Counted from the first letter of the stretch, positions 30,357 to 40,247 are shown. The stretch: 64,000 bases of DNA from Oceanicaulis sp. (GCA_040112665.1 CP157796.1:1242813-1306812), one strand, 5' to 3'. The notes: generated from the letters alone by a model not told the origin. Numbers and translations are program-made.

Positions 30357-31886
30357 ATGCAGATCGAAGCGATCGTCTCGCTGGCGGGATATTTCATCCT
30401 GATGCTCGGCATCGGGCTCTACGCCTACAAGAAATCCACCGACGACGTCTCGGGCTACATGCTCGGCGGCCGCAAGCTGCACCCCGCTGTGGGCGCGCTC
30501 TCGGCCGGCGCGTCCGACATGTCGGGCTGGATGCTGATGGGCCTGCCCGGCGCGATCTATCTGTCGGGCCTCAGCTCGGCCTGGATCGCGATCGGCCTGG
30601 TGATCGGCGCGTATCTCAACTATCTGCTCGTCGCGCCGCGCCTGCGGGTGTTCACCGAAGTGGCCGACGACGCGATCACCATCCCCGACTATTTCGAGAA
30701 GCGCTTCAACGACGACACGCGGATCCTCCGGGTGCTGAGCTCGGTCGTGATCGTGATCTTCTTCACCCTCTACACGTCTTCGGGCGTGGTCGCGGGCGGC
30801 AAGCTGTTCGAGGCGAGCTTCGGGCTCGATTACCGTCTGGGCCTGTTCCTGACCGCGGGCGTGGTCATCGCCTACACCCTGTTCGGCGGCTTTCTGGCGG
30901 TCAGCCTCACCGACTTCGTGCAGGGCGTGATCATGTTCATCGCGCTCATCATGGTGCCGATCGTGGCGCTGACCCAGCTCGGCGGCTGGAACGAGATCGC
31001 CGAGACCACCCGCACTGCAGCGGCGACGACGGACTATCTCTCCCTGCTGCCTGAGACGCTGACCGCGGTCGGGGTCATCGGCATCATCTCGGCGATGAGC
31101 TGGGGGCTGGGGTATTTCGGTCAGCCGCACATCATCGTGCGCTTCATGGCGATCCGTACGCTGAAGGACGTCGCCGTGGCGCGCTGGATCGGCATGTTCT
31201 GGATGATCGTCACGGTGATCGGCGCGGTGCTCACCGGCATCGTGGGTCTGGCCTTCGTGACGGTGAACGACCTCACGCTCGAGGACAGCGAGACGATCTT
31301 CATCCTGATGAGCCAGGTCTTGTTCCACCCCTTCGTGGGCGGCTTCCTGCTCGCGGCGATCCTGGCCGCGATCATGTCCACGATCTCCTCGCAGCTACTT
31401 GTCTCGTCGAGCTCGCTGACCGAGGATTTCTACAAGACCTTCGTGCGCCGCAGCGCGAGCCAGAAGGAGCTGGTGTTCATCGGCCGGATGAGCGTTCTGG
31501 TCGTCTCGCTGGTGGCGATCGCGCTGGCCTTCGACCGGTCGAGCAACATTCTCGAGCTGGTGTCGAACGCCTGGGCGGGCTTCGGCGCGGCCTTCGGTCC
31601 GCTGATCCTGTTCAGCCTCTATCGCAAGTCGATGAGCCGGGCCTCGGCGATCGCGGGCATGGTCACCGGCGCGGCCGTGGTGCTGTTCTGGCTCTACGCC
31701 CCCATCACGGTGACCTGGAACGGCGAGCCGGGCGCCAGCCTGTCTGGCGTGATCTACGAGATCATCCCCGGCTTCATCGCCTCCACCCTCGCCATCCTGA
31801 TCGTCGATGCGATCACCGGCGCGCCCAAGGGCAAGGTGAGGGACCAGTACGAGACGATGGAAAGCGAGATGGAGACGCGGGGCTGA
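30357..31886 (+). CDS. putP: Sodium/proline symporter
   Basis: A 509-residue sodium:solute symporter (SSS family) with about 13 hydrophobic segments. PutP marks are the N-terminal GYFILMLGIGLYAYKKS-TDDVSGYMLGGRKL, ALSAGASDMSGWMLMGLPGA (sodium and substrate site), and ISAMSWGLGYFGQPHIIVRF. The ATG at 30357 follows AAGGGGGAAGC; the frame is open upstream to 30312 without family sequence. It takes up proline with sodium and stands directly after proC-proA, so synthesis and uptake are grouped. A perfect hairpin (31908-31932), shared with the 3' end of the convergent gene, may end its transcript. Confidence 0.93.
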   Translation: MQIEAIVSLAGYFILMLGIGLYAYKKSTDDVSGYMLGGRKLHPAVGALSAGASDMSGWMLMGLPGAIYLSGLSSAWIAIGLVIGAYLNYLLVAPRLRVFTEVADDAITIPDYFEKRFNDDTRILRVLSSVVIVIFFTLYTSSGVVAGGKLFEASFGLDYRLGLFLTAGVVIAYTLFGGFLAVSLTDFVQGVIMFIALIMVPIVALTQLGGWNEIAETTRTAAATTDYLSLLPETLTAVGVIGIISAMSWGLGYFGQPHIIVRFMAIRTLKDVAVARWIGMFWMIVTVIGAVLTGIVGLAFVTVNDLTLEDSETIFILMSQVLFHPFVGGFLLAAILAAIMSTISSQLLVSSSSLTEDFYKTFVRRSASQKELVFIGRMSVLVVSLVAIALAFDRSSNILELVSNAWAGFGAAFGPLILFSLYRKSMSRASAIAGMVTGAAVVLFWLYAPITVTWNGEPGASLSGVIYEIIPGFIASTLAILIVDAITGAPKGKVRDQYETMESEMETRG

Positions 31887-31904
31887 TCCGCCGCGCTTGC
31901 AAGC

Positions 31905-33608
31905 TCAGGCCGCGCCCTCTTCGGGCGCGGCCGGCTTCAGCTGCGCCATCAGCTGCTGGATGTCCTTGAGCTTGGCCTTGTTGGCCGGCTCGGCGCTTTC
32001 GCCCCGGCCCATCTCCCCGGCGAGCAGGCGCATCGCGCGGGCCTGCGCGTCCTGAAGGCACCGGCCCGTGGGCAGCACCCCGCCCGCGGCGAGCTTTAGA
32101 AGCGCCGAGGCGCGATCGAGCGCAGGCCGGTCCCCGCCGGACACGGCGGAGAGGATCTTCGTCTCGTCGAGCAGCTTCATGCCCAGCTGGTCGAACGCGT
32201 CGGCCAGCTCGGTCTTGTCCTCGGCCGGGAAGGAGCCCTTGAAGGCGCGCTGCTGCAGGGCGGCGAGCCGGGCCAGGCGCTCGAGCGGCCGGCCGTCGCC
32301 GCGCACGAAGAAGCTTTCGGTCTGCGGCGTCTTCAGCTTGGCGCGGACATAGGCGGCGAGCTTCTTCTTGTTCTGCTCGCCGACCAGATTGTCCTCCATC
32401 TTGTACAGCCGCTCGATCTGTTCGGCCGGGTCCCTGGTGTTGGCCAGGGCTTCCTCGACCGCTTCGGGCGCGAGCAGCTTGGCCGAGCGGTGGGTGAAGG
32501 CGTCCACCAGCGAATCAGGATGCAGGTTCGGCCCCGAGGCCGCGATCAGGCGCTGGGCCAGCTTCCGGGCGAGCTCGATCTCCGCCATCACGCTGTCTGG
32601 GCGGAAGCGCTTGGGCGCGCGCAGGGCGGCGAGAATGCGCTTGGCGAGCTCGATATGCGCGCTGGGCAGCTGACGCCGGGCGAATTTCTCCGCCAGCCGC
32701 CGCGCGGTGTCCGGCGCGCCGACCAGCTCGACGCAGTTCGGCGAGCCTTCATAGACGCCGGTCAGCCGCTCGACCTCCTCGCCCAGATCGTCGGTCCGCC
32801 CCAGCATGGCGCGCACGGTCTGATCGAAGCTCAGCATCTCCGCGATGAAGGCGTCGGCCTGTTTTTCCGCGAAGGCGCGCGCTTCAGGATCGCTGGGCAG
32901 GTCGTCGTGCAGGTCGAGCAGCAGCGCGGTCTTGCCGTTATAGTCGCGCGCCTCGGCGAGCCGCTCGGCGATCGCCCGGCGCAGCCGCTTTTCCGGCGAG
33001 CCTTCGTTGAAGATCTTTTCGGTGAGCTCGGCGAAGCCCCTGGCCTTGGGCGGCTTTTTCGCGGCCTTGGCTTCGCGGCGGGCCTGCTCGACGCCCTTTT
33101 CGACCAGCTCGTTGATCAGCCGGACATAGGCGTGCACCGACGCGTCGGAGGATTGCGCCCGGGCCACGGCGACTTTCTGGATGGCGTGCTGCAGGTCGGT
33201 GTCCGATCCGTCGAGCTCCTCGATCAGATCGGGCCGGTTCAGAAGCTCGAGCGGGACCACCTGGCGGCGCTCGAACCAGCCTGAAAGCACGCGCCGGATC
33301 GTCTCGCGCGCGGCGGGGCCGTTGAGATCGTCCGGGGTGAGGCAGGGCAGGCTCGCCTCGCCGGTCTTGGCTTCAGGCTCGGTGAAGCGTTCCGGGCCGG
33401 TCTCGAAAATGATCCCGCCGCGAAAGGCGTTTTCCTCGGCCACCCAGGTTTCGCGCTGCACCCGGACCGAGCCCTTGGGATGGCGGCGCACCAGAGCCTG
33501 GGCGAGATCCATCGCCTCCTGACGGTCCTCGCGCGCTTCCACAAGCGTCCAGGACGCCTTCTTGTGTTTCTTGAGGAAGACCTCGAAATGAACGTCGCGC
33601 CGCGCCAT
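31905..33608 (-). CDS. Large helical protein of unknown function, divergent from chvI
   Basis: A 567-residue protein, cytoplasmic by appearance (no signal, no membrane segment), nearly all charged helix with many Arg/Ala/Leu/Glu. The first about 75 residues look like a small alpha/beta domain (RRDVHFEVFLKKHKKASWTL, SVRVQRETWVAEENAFRGGI). A Lys/Ala-rich segment stands near 205-225, then helical blocks to the end. I could not assign a family. The ATG at 33606-33608 is chosen because the conserved-looking sequence begins there; an open frame continues to 34652, but it is antisense to chvI and looks like a shadow. In many alphaproteobacteria pckA holds this divergent position. Confidence 0.75.
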   Translation of the reverse strand: MARRDVHFEVFLKKHKKASWTLVEAREDRQEAMDLAQALVRRHPKGSVRVQRETWVAEENAFRGGIIFETGPERFTEPEAKTGEASLPCLTPDDLNGPAARETIRRVLSGWFERRQVVPLELLNRPDLIEELDGSDTDLQHAIQKVAVARAQSSDASVHAYVRLINELVEKGVEQARREAKAAKKPPKARGFAELTEKIFNEGSPEKRLRRAIAERLAEARDYNGKTALLLDLHDDLPSDPEARAFAEKQADAFIAEMLSFDQTVRAMLGRTDDLGEEVERLTGVYEGSPNCVELVGAPDTARRLAEKFARRQLPSAHIELAKRILAALRAPKRFRPDSVMAEIELARKLAQRLIAASGPNLHPDSLVDAFTHRSAKLLAPEAVEEALANTRDPAEQIERLYKMEDNLVGEQNKKKLAAYVRAKLKTPQTESFFVRGDGRPLERLARLAALQQRAFKGSFPAEDKTELADAFDQLGMKLLDETKILSAVSGGDRPALDRASALLKLAAGGVLPTGRCLQDAQARAMRLLAGEMGRGESAEPANKAKLKDIQQLMAQLKPAAPEEGAA

Positions 33609-33785
33609 GAGTTGTCCCGACCCCCGGATGTGCGGGGGAAGTGTGCCCTGAATACGCTTAATCGCCGGTAACCGTGTCTCTTCACCGGCGCTTTGCCTTG
33701 CGGGCCGGGCGCTTATAAGCTGCGCGCAAACTCCGGGTGACGAGGCGGACGGCCCGCCGGCTCGAATTTTTGGAAGGACCGGGTC

Positions 33786-34490
33786 ATGGCTGCGATCGCG
33801 CTGGTCGACGACGACGAAAACATTCTGACGACCGTTTCGATGTTCCTCGAACACGAGGGCCATCACGTGCGGACCTACACCGACGGCGCGGCCGCGCTGC
33901 CCGCGCTGATCGACAACCCGCCCGATCTCGCGATCTTCGACATCAAGATGCCGCGCATGGACGGGCTGGAGCTGCTGCGCCGGGTGCGCCAGAACTCGAA
34001 CCTTCCGGTGATCTTCCTCACCTCCAAGGACGAGGAGTTCGACGAGGCGCTGGGGCTCGATCTGGGCGCGGACGACTACATCAAGAAGCCCTTCGCCAAC
34101 CAGCTGCTCGCCCGGCGGGTGAAGGCCGTGCTGCGCCGGGCCCAGTCCGATCCGATGGGGACGGGCGAGGCGGACGCCAGCGACCAGAAGGCGATCCAGC
34201 GCGGCAAGCTTCTGATGGATCCCAACCGGCACGCCTGTCTGTGGGACGGAAAGCCGGTGCGCCTGACGGTGACCGAGTTCCTGATCCTGCATGCGCTGGC
34301 CAACCGGCCGGGCTTTGTCAAAAGCCGCGACAATCTGATGGACGCGGCCTACGACGATCAGGTCTATGTCGACGACCGCACGATCGACAGCCACATCAAG
34401 CGCATCCGCAAGAAGTTCAAGGACGTCGACCCGGCGTTCGACGGCATCGAGACCCTTTATGGCGTCGGATACCGTTACAAGGAGGCTTGA
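33786..34490 (+). CDS. chvI: OmpR-family response regulator ChvI
   Basis: A 234-residue response regulator. The receiver domain has the acidic pocket DDDE at 8-11, phospho-acceptor Asp52 in [11 protein letters not shown], and KKPF (Lys) at about 101. The C-terminal winged helix (about 135-230) has [20 protein letters not shown] and [18 protein letters not shown] with VGYRYKE at the end. ChvI, with ChvG, controls the envelope, acid and carbon-stress regulon in alphaproteobacteria. The ATG at 33786 follows GGAAGGACCGGGTC. The 177-base divergent spacer upstream must hold promoters for both directions. Confidence 0.93.
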   Translation: MAAIALVDDDENILTTVSMFLEHEGHHVRTYTDGAAALPALIDNPPDLAIFDIKMPRMDGLELLRRVRQNSNLPVIFLTSKDEEFDEALGLDLGADDYIKKPFANQLLARRVKAVLRRAQSDPMGTGEADASDQKAIQRGKLLMDPNRHACLWDGKPVRLTVTEFLILHALANRPGFVKSRDNLMDAAYDDQVYVDDRTIDSHIKRIRKKFKDVDPAFDGIETLYGVGYRYKEA

Positions 34491-36108
34491 GCAGGTCCGC
34501 GCCGCCCTGTCGGGCCTGCGCGCGCGCCTGCCGGGCTTGCTGCCCTCGCGTGTCGCGGGCTGGATTCTCGGCGTGTATGCGGCGAGCTTTCTGGTGCTGG
34601 TCCTGGGCATGGCCGGGATCACGGAGAACCGCCGCGGCCTGGTCGAAGCCAAGATCGTCTCGCTGAGCGATCAGGCCGAGTTCCTGGCCAACGTGCTCGC
34701 CGAGGCCGCCATTCCCGAGGAGGCGTCCGAACCCGTCCTCGATCCGGTCGCCGCGCGCGAGGTTCTAAGCCGGCTGCAGACCCTTTACGTGCCCGACGAG
34801 ACCCGCGCGCTCATCCACACGCCCGGCCCCGAGCTGGTGGCGGATTCAAGCTTCATCGCCGGGGAGATCGAGCAGAGCGTGCTGCCGCCGCCCGGCGTCG
34901 CACCCGATGAGGACGCCCACCCGCGCGGGCTGTTCGGACGCGCCGAAGAAGCGATCGGCCGGCTGTTCGCCAGTCCCGAACTGCGCGCCCTGCTGGACCG
35001 TTCGCGCGAGGCCGAAGTCACCGCCGCGCTCGAGACCGCCGAGCCGCAAAGCGGCATCAGGCGCGCGCCGAACGGGGCGCGCATCGTGTCGGTCACCGTC
35101 CCTGTCGCGCCGATCAAGGCCGTGGTCGGCACGGTGACCTACGAGTCCTACGACCTCGAAGCGCTGATCGCGGCGGAGCGCTATTCCATCCTGCCGTATA
35201 TCGCGATCGCGGGCGCGGTGATGATGCTCGGCGCGATCCTGCTCACACGCTCCATCGCACGGCCGATCCGCCGGCTGGCGGGCGCCGCCGACAAGGTGCG
35301 CCGGGCTGGCGGACGGCGTGTGGAGCTGCCCGATTTCAGCGGCCGCAAGGATGAGATCGGCGAGCTGGGCCGGGCATTCACCGGCATGACCAACGCGCTC
35401 TACGACCGGCTCGACGCCATTGAGAGCTTCGCGGCCGATGTCAGCCACGAGATCAAGAACCCGCTCGCCTCGATCCGCTCGGCGGCCGAGATCCTGCCCA
35501 TCGCCAAGGACCCGGAAAAGCGCGAACGGCTGATCAGGCTGATCGAGCACGACGTCAAACGCCTCGACCGGCTGGTCACCGACATCTCCAACGCCTCGCG
35601 GCTGGACGCCGAGTTGTCGCGCGAAACAGTCGGACGGATCGATCTCAAGGCGCTTCTGACCGACATCGCGAACCTTCAGCGGCGCGACGCCCGCCGCGAG
35701 ATCGCAGTCACGGTGGACGCCGCGCCGGGCCTCATGGTCGCCGGCCATGAAGGTCCGCTCAGCCGGGTGTTCCTCAATCTCGTTGAAAACGCAGCGACCT
35801 TCTCGCCCGAGGGCGGGCAGGTGCGCGTGAGCGCGCGCCGCGCGCCGGGCTCGCAGGGCCGGGTCAGGGTCGTCGTCGACGACGACGGTCCCGGCATCCC
35901 CGAAGAGAACCTGCAATCGGTCTTCGAACGCTTCTACACCAAGCGTCCCGAGGGCGCGGCCTTCGGCGGGCATTCGGGGCTGGGCCTGGCCATCGTCCAG
36001 CAGATCGTGACCGCTCACGCCGGCCGGGTCTGGGCGGAGAACCGGACCGGACCGGACGGCGCGCGGCTTGGGGCGCGTTTCGTGGTCGAATTGCCAGGCG
36101 CGGACTGA
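34459..36108 (+). CDS. chvG: Sensor histidine kinase ChvG
   Basis: A 549-residue membrane kinase. TM1 lies at about 30-50 ([20 protein letters not shown]), a periplasmic sensor domain of about 190 residues follows, and TM2 at about 240-262 ([20 protein letters not shown]). A HAMP linker leads to the HisKA motif [23 protein letters not shown] and an ATPase domain with [12 protein letters not shown] and [14 protein letters not shown]. It is the partner of ChvI. I chose the ATG at 34459, which overlaps chvI by 32 bases; no better in-frame start lies nearer the chvI stop. In many relatives hprK follows directly, but here EIIA follows after 99 bases. Confidence 0.92.
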   Translation: MASDTVTRRLEQVRAALSGLRARLPGLLPSRVAGWILGVYAASFLVLVLGMAGITENRRGLVEAKIVSLSDQAEFLANVLAEAAIPEEASEPVLDPVAAREVLSRLQTLYVPDETRALIHTPGPELVADSSFIAGEIEQSVLPPPGVAPDEDAHPRGLFGRAEEAIGRLFASPELRALLDRSREAEVTAALETAEPQSGIRRAPNGARIVSVTVPVAPIKAVVGTVTYESYDLEALIAAERYSILPYIAIAGAVMMLGAILLTRSIARPIRRLAGAADKVRRAGGRRVELPDFSGRKDEIGELGRAFTGMTNALYDRLDAIESFAADVSHEIKNPLASIRSAAEILPIAKDPEKRERLIRLIEHDVKRLDRLVTDISNASRLDAELSRETVGRIDLKALLTDIANLQRRDARREIAVTVDAAPGLMVAGHEGPLSRVFLNLVENAATFSPEGGQVRVSARRAPGSQGRVRVVVDDDGPGIPEENLQSVFERFYTKRPEGAAFGGHSGLGLAIVQQIVTAHAGRVWAENRTGPDGARLGARFVVELPGAD

Positions 36109-36207
36109 GGCCCGCCTGCCTGCTGTGACCGCACGGGGCTTTTCGCGGGCGCGAAAGCGCGTTTACATATGCGCACCGGAACTGTCCTGAGAGGCTTGCT
36201 GCAGCGC

Positions 36208-36612
36208 ATGATCGGCATCGTCGTCGTCACCCACGGCCGTCTGGCCGACGAGCTGGTCGCCGCCACCGAACACGTGGTCGGCCCGCTGGACGCCTGCGCG
36301 TCGATCTCCATCGGGCCTGACGACGACATGGAAAAGCGCCGCGAGGACATTCGCGCGGCGGTCGAGGAGGCCGACCAGGGCGACGGGGTGGTGATCCTCA
36401 CCGACATGTTCGGCGGCACGCCGTCCAACCTCGCCATCTCGCTTCTGGACAAGGACAAGATCGAGGTGATCGCCGGGGCGAACCTGCCCATGCTGATCAA
36501 GCTCGCCGAGGCGCGCGCGCGTCTGGGCGTGGCCGAACTCGCCGACAGCGCAGCCGAGGCCGGCAAGCGCTATATCGCCGTGGCGTCCCGCATTCTCGAC
36601 AGCGCGTCGTGA
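36208..36612 (+). CDS. PTS EIIA component, mannose/fructose type
   Basis: A 134-residue EIIA of the mannose family. MIGIVVVTHGRLADELVAAT has the phosphorylated His9, and VVILTDMFGGTPSNLAISLL is the second signature. In alphaproteobacteria such soluble EIIA proteins, with HPr, form a regulatory phosphorelay beside ChvIG instead of a sugar transporter; no EIIB or EIIC is present here. I chose the ATG at 36208 as the family start; 13 residues upstream are open but not conserved. It overlaps ptsH by 4 bases. Confidence 0.92.
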   Translation: MIGIVVVTHGRLADELVAATEHVVGPLDACASISIGPDDDMEKRREDIRAAVEEADQGDGVVILTDMFGGTPSNLAISLLDKDKIEVIAGANLPMLIKLAEARARLGVAELADSAAEAGKRYIAVASRILDSAS

Positions 36613-36881
36613 GCGCCTCGCGCACCGTCACCATCTGCAATCAGCGGGGGCTGCACGCCCGCGCCTCGGCCCGCTTCGTCGCCGAGGCCGCCCGGTATGA
36701 CGCTGTGGTCACCGTCGCCCGCGAGGGCGAGAAGGTGCGCGCGGATTCGATCATGGAGCTGCTGATGCTCGCCGCCGGTCCGGGCGCTCAGATCACGATC
36801 AGCGCCGAAGGAAACGACGCCGAAGCCGCGCTCGACGCGCTGGCGGGCCTTGTCGAGTGCGGGTTCGACGAGACCGACTGA
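36609..36881 (+). CDS. ptsH: Phosphocarrier protein HPr
   Basis: A 90-residue HPr. The active-site histidine is His16 in RGLHARASARF, and the regulatory serine position is Ser47 in RADSIMELLMLAAGPG. The start is GTG at 36609 and overlaps the EIIA stop. HPr receives phosphate from EI(Ntr) and passes it to EIIA. Ser47 would be the site for HPr kinase, yet no hprK gene is in this locus or elsewhere in the window. Confidence 0.94.
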   Translation: MSASRTVTICNQRGLHARASARFVAEAARYDAVVTVAREGEKVRADSIMELLMLAAGPGAQITISAEGNDAEAALDALAGLVECGFDETD

Positions 36882-36906
36882 CCGCCGGTCCCGCCTTTCA
36901 CCTTGA

Positions 36907-38508
36907 TCAGCTGTCCTCGCGCGGCGCAGGCGCAGCGAAGATCGGCACGACATTGTCCGGGAGCGGACGGCCGGGATTGAGCGTGCGGGTTTCAGGCCCG
37001 CCCGCGGTCTCGAGCTCGGGCTCGCCCGGCGCGGGGTCGGGCGTGCGGCGCGCGACCGGCATGGGCGGGGGCGGGGGCAGCACGATGGCCCGGGCGGCGT
37101 AGCGCGGATCGGTCTTAAGCCGCTCGGCCTCTTCAGGATCGAGTCCGCCGTCGGCGTGCGCGTTCGGCCCGTCCGCCTCGCCCGCGCTCAGCGCAGGCTC
37201 GAGCGGGCGCTCGTCTTCGCTGGCGACGACGTCTTCGCTGGCGGCTACATCGTCCGTAGACGGCGCTTCAGCTTCCACCGGGTCCGGCTCGGCCTGGTCC
37301 ACGAGCGCGTCCGGCTCGGCTTCGGTCTCGGTCGCAACCTCGACCTCGGCTTCGGCGGCCACCGTCTCTTCAGCCGTCTCGGCTTCGGGCAGGGCGGGGT
37401 AGCGGCGCTCGGGCGCTTCACCATCCGTCGCCGTCTCCGCGTCGATCGCGGCTTCCGCAGGCGCTTCGAGCGTCTCGGCTTCGATGTCGCCGGGCTCCGC
37501 CTCGCCTTCGAGACGGCTCAGCGAGGCGGCGACGGCGCCGGCCGCACCGGCCCCGACGAGCACGTCGGAGTCATCATCGGAGGCGGGGTCGCCATCTTCT
37601 GAAACCGCGGCTTCATCATCGGCGGCCTCGTCGCGCGCGGCGCGGACGGTTTCTTCGGGCGCCTCGGACAGGAGATGGTCGGCCAGAAGCGCGATCCGGC
37701 GCTCGAGCCGGGCTTCGTCCGAGAGCCGGTTCCACACCCCGCCGGCGAGGAAGACGGCGGCTGCGATCCCGAGGCCGGAGACGAACGGCGTCACGGCTTC
37801 GGCCGGACCGCCGAAGCCGAGCGCCGCAGCGCCGATCCCGCCCACGAAGAGCGGGGCCCACAGGAGGCGCCAGGAGCGCGCGCCGAAGACCACGATTGCG
37901 GCGAGAAGCGCGATCCCGCCGAACGCGGCGGCCGGACCCCAGGCGCCGAGGCCCGGGCGGATCTGTTCGAGCAGGGCGGTGACCGGCGCGGCGGCGACGG
38001 CCATGTCGAAGCTGGCGATCGGCGGCACGGACGCCGCGGCGAGCGCGAACACGTCGAAGCGCGGCAGCGGGGCTGCGGCGGCGGGAATAAGCTCGGCGAG
38101 GAAGGTGTGCAGGAACGGCCAGACCGAGGCGAGCGCGGCGAGCGCGAACAGGCCCATGGTCAGCGTCCAGTTCACGTTGCGCGCGATCCCGGATCGGGAC
38201 AGCACCGCGCTGGCGCCGGGATGGGTGCGCGTCCAGGTCCCGCGGGCGTGATTGACCACCGCGACCGGGCGCGAGCGGCGCTCGGGTCCGGGCTGCAGGC
38301 GCAGAACGGTCGCCTGATCGCCGGGTTCGAGCGCGAATTTGCTTTCACTCAGGCGGACCGTATGCCGGGCGCCGTCGAAATCCTGAAGCCGGCGTTCGTC
38401 GCTGCGCGCGCGGGGATCGGCTCCGATCGCTTCGCCGGAGGCGGCGTAGAAATCAAGGCTTTTGCGGCCGTAACGCTGGCTGGCGTAGGCGGTCGGCAGG
38501 TTCGCCAT
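36907..38508 (-). CDS. Membrane protein of unknown function with long acidic C-terminal tail
   Basis: A 533-residue protein. The first about 110 residues are soluble, with LDFYAASGEAIGADPRARSDERRLQ. About four or five hydrophobic segments follow (about 115-255: WTLTMGLFALAALASVW, AAFGGIALLAAIVVFG, APLFVGGIGAAALGFGG, GLGIAAAVFLAGGVW). The last about 270 residues are a low-complexity, strongly acidic tail (Glu, Asp, Ala, with repeats of ETA/EAE) ending in a Pro-rich segment (PPPPPMP) and LPDNVVPIF. No family is recognised. The layout is like proteins that gather or tether partners at the membrane, but that is inference. It separates ptsH from ahcY, which are neighbours in many relatives, and reads in the opposite direction. 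Confidence 0.72.
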   Translation of the reverse strand: MANLPTAYASQRYGRKSLDFYAASGEAIGADPRARSDERRLQDFDGARHTVRLSESKFALEPGDQATVLRLQPGPERRSRPVAVVNHARGTWTRTHPGASAVLSRSGIARNVNWTLTMGLFALAALASVWPFLHTFLAELIPAAAAPLPRFDVFALAAASVPPIASFDMAVAAAPVTALLEQIRPGLGAWGPAAAFGGIALLAAIVVFGARSWRLLWAPLFVGGIGAAALGFGGPAEAVTPFVSGLGIAAAVFLAGGVWNRLSDEARLERRIALLADHLLSEAPEETVRAARDEAADDEAAVSEDGDPASDDDSDVLVGAGAAGAVAASLSRLEGEAEPGDIEAETLEAPAEAAIDAETATDGEAPERRYPALPEAETAEETVAAEAEVEVATETEAEPDALVDQAEPDPVEAEAPSTDDVAASEDVVASEDERPLEPALSAGEADGPNAHADGGLDPEEAERLKTDPRYAARAIVLPPPPPMPVARRTPDPAPGEPELETAGGPETRTLNPGRPLPDNVVPIFAAPAPREDS

Positions 38509-38708
38509 CTGACGTCTTTCCCTCGATCGGCGCGCGTCGGCGGAAGGCCTTCAAGGCGCGCGGTGTCACCCCTCGGAAACTCGCGCCGGACCCCGTCCCC
38601 TCGGCCCCTCGCGGCACGGCGCGTTTCCTTAACAGGAGGTTTATACAAGATCGGGACCGGTTTGAGAAATGATGGAAAAATTACGGCGTAGCGGACCGAT
38701 TTGATCCG

Positions 38709-38760
38709 GGCGGGCGGCGGCGTTATACCCCGCTCGTCCCGCGCCGGGACGGCGCCCGCC
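38709..38760 (+). promoter_or_regulatory. Stem-loop leader upstream of ahcY
   Basis: The 290 bases between the 533-aa gene and ahcY contain no gene. A fold can be drawn near the ahcY start: outer stem 38709-38716 GGCGGGCG with 38753-38760 CGCCCGCC (8 bp) enclosing an inner hairpin 38736-38741 GTCCCG with 38745-38750 CGGGAC. The consensus pieces of the SAH and SAM-II riboswitches are not found, so this is only a possible structured 5' leader. Confidence 0.3.
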
Positions 38761-38798
38761 GTTCCGCACCGATCCGACAGCAATAAAGGGCAGCGCCC

Positions 38799-40217
38799 AT
38801 GACTCTCCTGCACGCCGGCGCCGACGGCGAAGACTTCTACGTCAAAGACATCAGCCTCGCCCGTTGGGGCCGCATCGAGATCGAGATGGCCGAGATCGAG
38901 ATGCCCGGCCTGATGGCGCTGCGCGAGGAGTACAAGGGTAAAAAGCCGCTCGCAGGCGCGCGCATCGCCGGCTCGCTGCACATGACCATCCAGACCGCTG
39001 TGCTGATCGAGACCCTGGTCGAGCTCGGCGCGGAAGTGCGCTGGGCCTCGTGCAACATCTTCTCCACCCAGGACCAGGCCGCCGCCGCGATCGCCGAGAA
39101 GAAGATTCCGGTCTTCGCCTACAAGGGCGAGACGCTGCGCGAGTACTGGGAGTTCGCCGACGCCATCTTCCACTGGCCGAACGGCGAAACCGCCAACATG
39201 ATCCTCGACGACGGCGGGGATGCGACCATGTATCTCCAGCTCGGCACCAAGGCGGAGGAAGACCCCTCCGTGCTCGGCGAGCCGAAGTCCGAGGAGGAGA
39301 AATTCCTCTTCGAAACCATCAAGCGCCGCATCGAGAAATCCCCGGGCTGGTTCAAGAAGGCCAAGTCCGCGATCAAGGGCGTATCCGAAGAGACCACCAC
39401 CGGCGTCATGCGGCTTTACCAGATGGCCAAGCGCGGCGAGCTCGCCTTCCCGGCCATCAACGTCAACGATAGCGTGACCAAGTCGAAATTCGACAACCGC
39501 TACGGCTGCCGCGAAAGCCTGGTGGACGCGATCCGCCGCGGCACCGACGTGATGATGAGCGGCAAGACCGCCGTGGTCTGCGGCTATGGCGACGTGGGCA
39601 AGGGCTCGGCGGAATCGCTGGCTCAGGCCGGCTGCCGGGTGTCGGTGACCGAGGTCGACCCGATCTGCGCGCTTCAGGCCTGCATGGACGGTTTCGCCGT
39701 GGTGCGCCTGGAAGACGTGATCGAGGACATCGACATCGTGGTCACCGCCACGGGCAACAAGGACGTCGTCACCGTCGATCACATGCGTTCGATGAAGAAC
39801 ATGGCGATCGTCTGCAATATCGGCCACTTCGACAACGAGATTCAGGTCGAGGCGCTGAAGAACTTCCAGTGGACGAACGTCAAGCCGCAAGTGGACCTGG
39901 TGGAGTTCCCCACCGGCAACAAGATCATCCTTCTCTCCGAGGGCCGTCTTGTGAACCTGGGCAACGCCAACGGTCATCCCAGCTTCGTGATGAGCTCGTC
40001 CTTCACCAACCAGGTGCTCGCCCAGATCGAGCTCTGGACCAAGGGCGACCAGTACGACAACCAGGTCTACATCCTGCCCAAGCACCTCGATGAGAAGGTC
40101 GCAGCTCTGCATCTGGAAAAACTCGGCGCCAAGCTCACCGAGCTCAGCGCAGAGCAGGCCGACTATATCGGCGTCGAGCAGAAAGGCCCGTTCAAGGCCG
40201 AGCACTACCGGTACTAG
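38799..40217 (+). CDS. ahcY: S-adenosylhomocysteine hydrolase
   Basis: A 472-residue NAD-dependent enzyme that splits SAH to adenosine and homocysteine and so relieves product inhibition of methyltransferases such as EgtD. Marks are [55 protein letters not shown], the NAD-binding [17 protein letters not shown] and the C-terminal [15 protein letters not shown] end (FKAEHYRY). It carries the about 40-residue insertion ([20 protein letters not shown] region) typical of bacterial and plant forms. AAGGGCAGCGCCC precedes the ATG. Confidence 0.97.
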   Translation: MTLLHAGADGEDFYVKDISLARWGRIEIEMAEIEMPGLMALREEYKGKKPLAGARIAGSLHMTIQTAVLIETLVELGAEVRWASCNIFSTQDQAAAAIAEKKIPVFAYKGETLREYWEFADAIFHWPNGETANMILDDGGDATMYLQLGTKAEEDPSVLGEPKSEEEKFLFETIKRRIEKSPGWFKKAKSAIKGVSEETTTGVMRLYQMAKRGELAFPAINVNDSVTKSKFDNRYGCRESLVDAIRRGTDVMMSGKTAVVCGYGDVGKGSAESLAQAGCRVSVTEVDPICALQACMDGFAVVRLEDVIEDIDIVVTATGNKDVVTVDHMRSMKNMAIVCNIGHFDNEIQVEALKNFQWTNVKPQVDLVEFPTGNKIILLSEGRLVNLGNANGHPSFVMSSSFTNQVLAQIELWTKGDQYDNQVYILPKHLDEKVAALHLEKLGAKLTELSAEQADYIGVEQKGPFKAEHYRY

Positions 40218-40247
40218 GCGCAGCGACGCCCCACCGGGACGAAACAG

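Noticed and set aside
33609..34652. N-terminal extension of the minus-strand 567-aa protein
   Set aside because: The open frame beyond 33608 is antisense to chvI and its translation is unlike the rest of the protein.
38640..38798. SAH or SAM-II riboswitch in front of ahcY
   Set aside because: None of the known conserved sequence blocks of these riboswitches is present.
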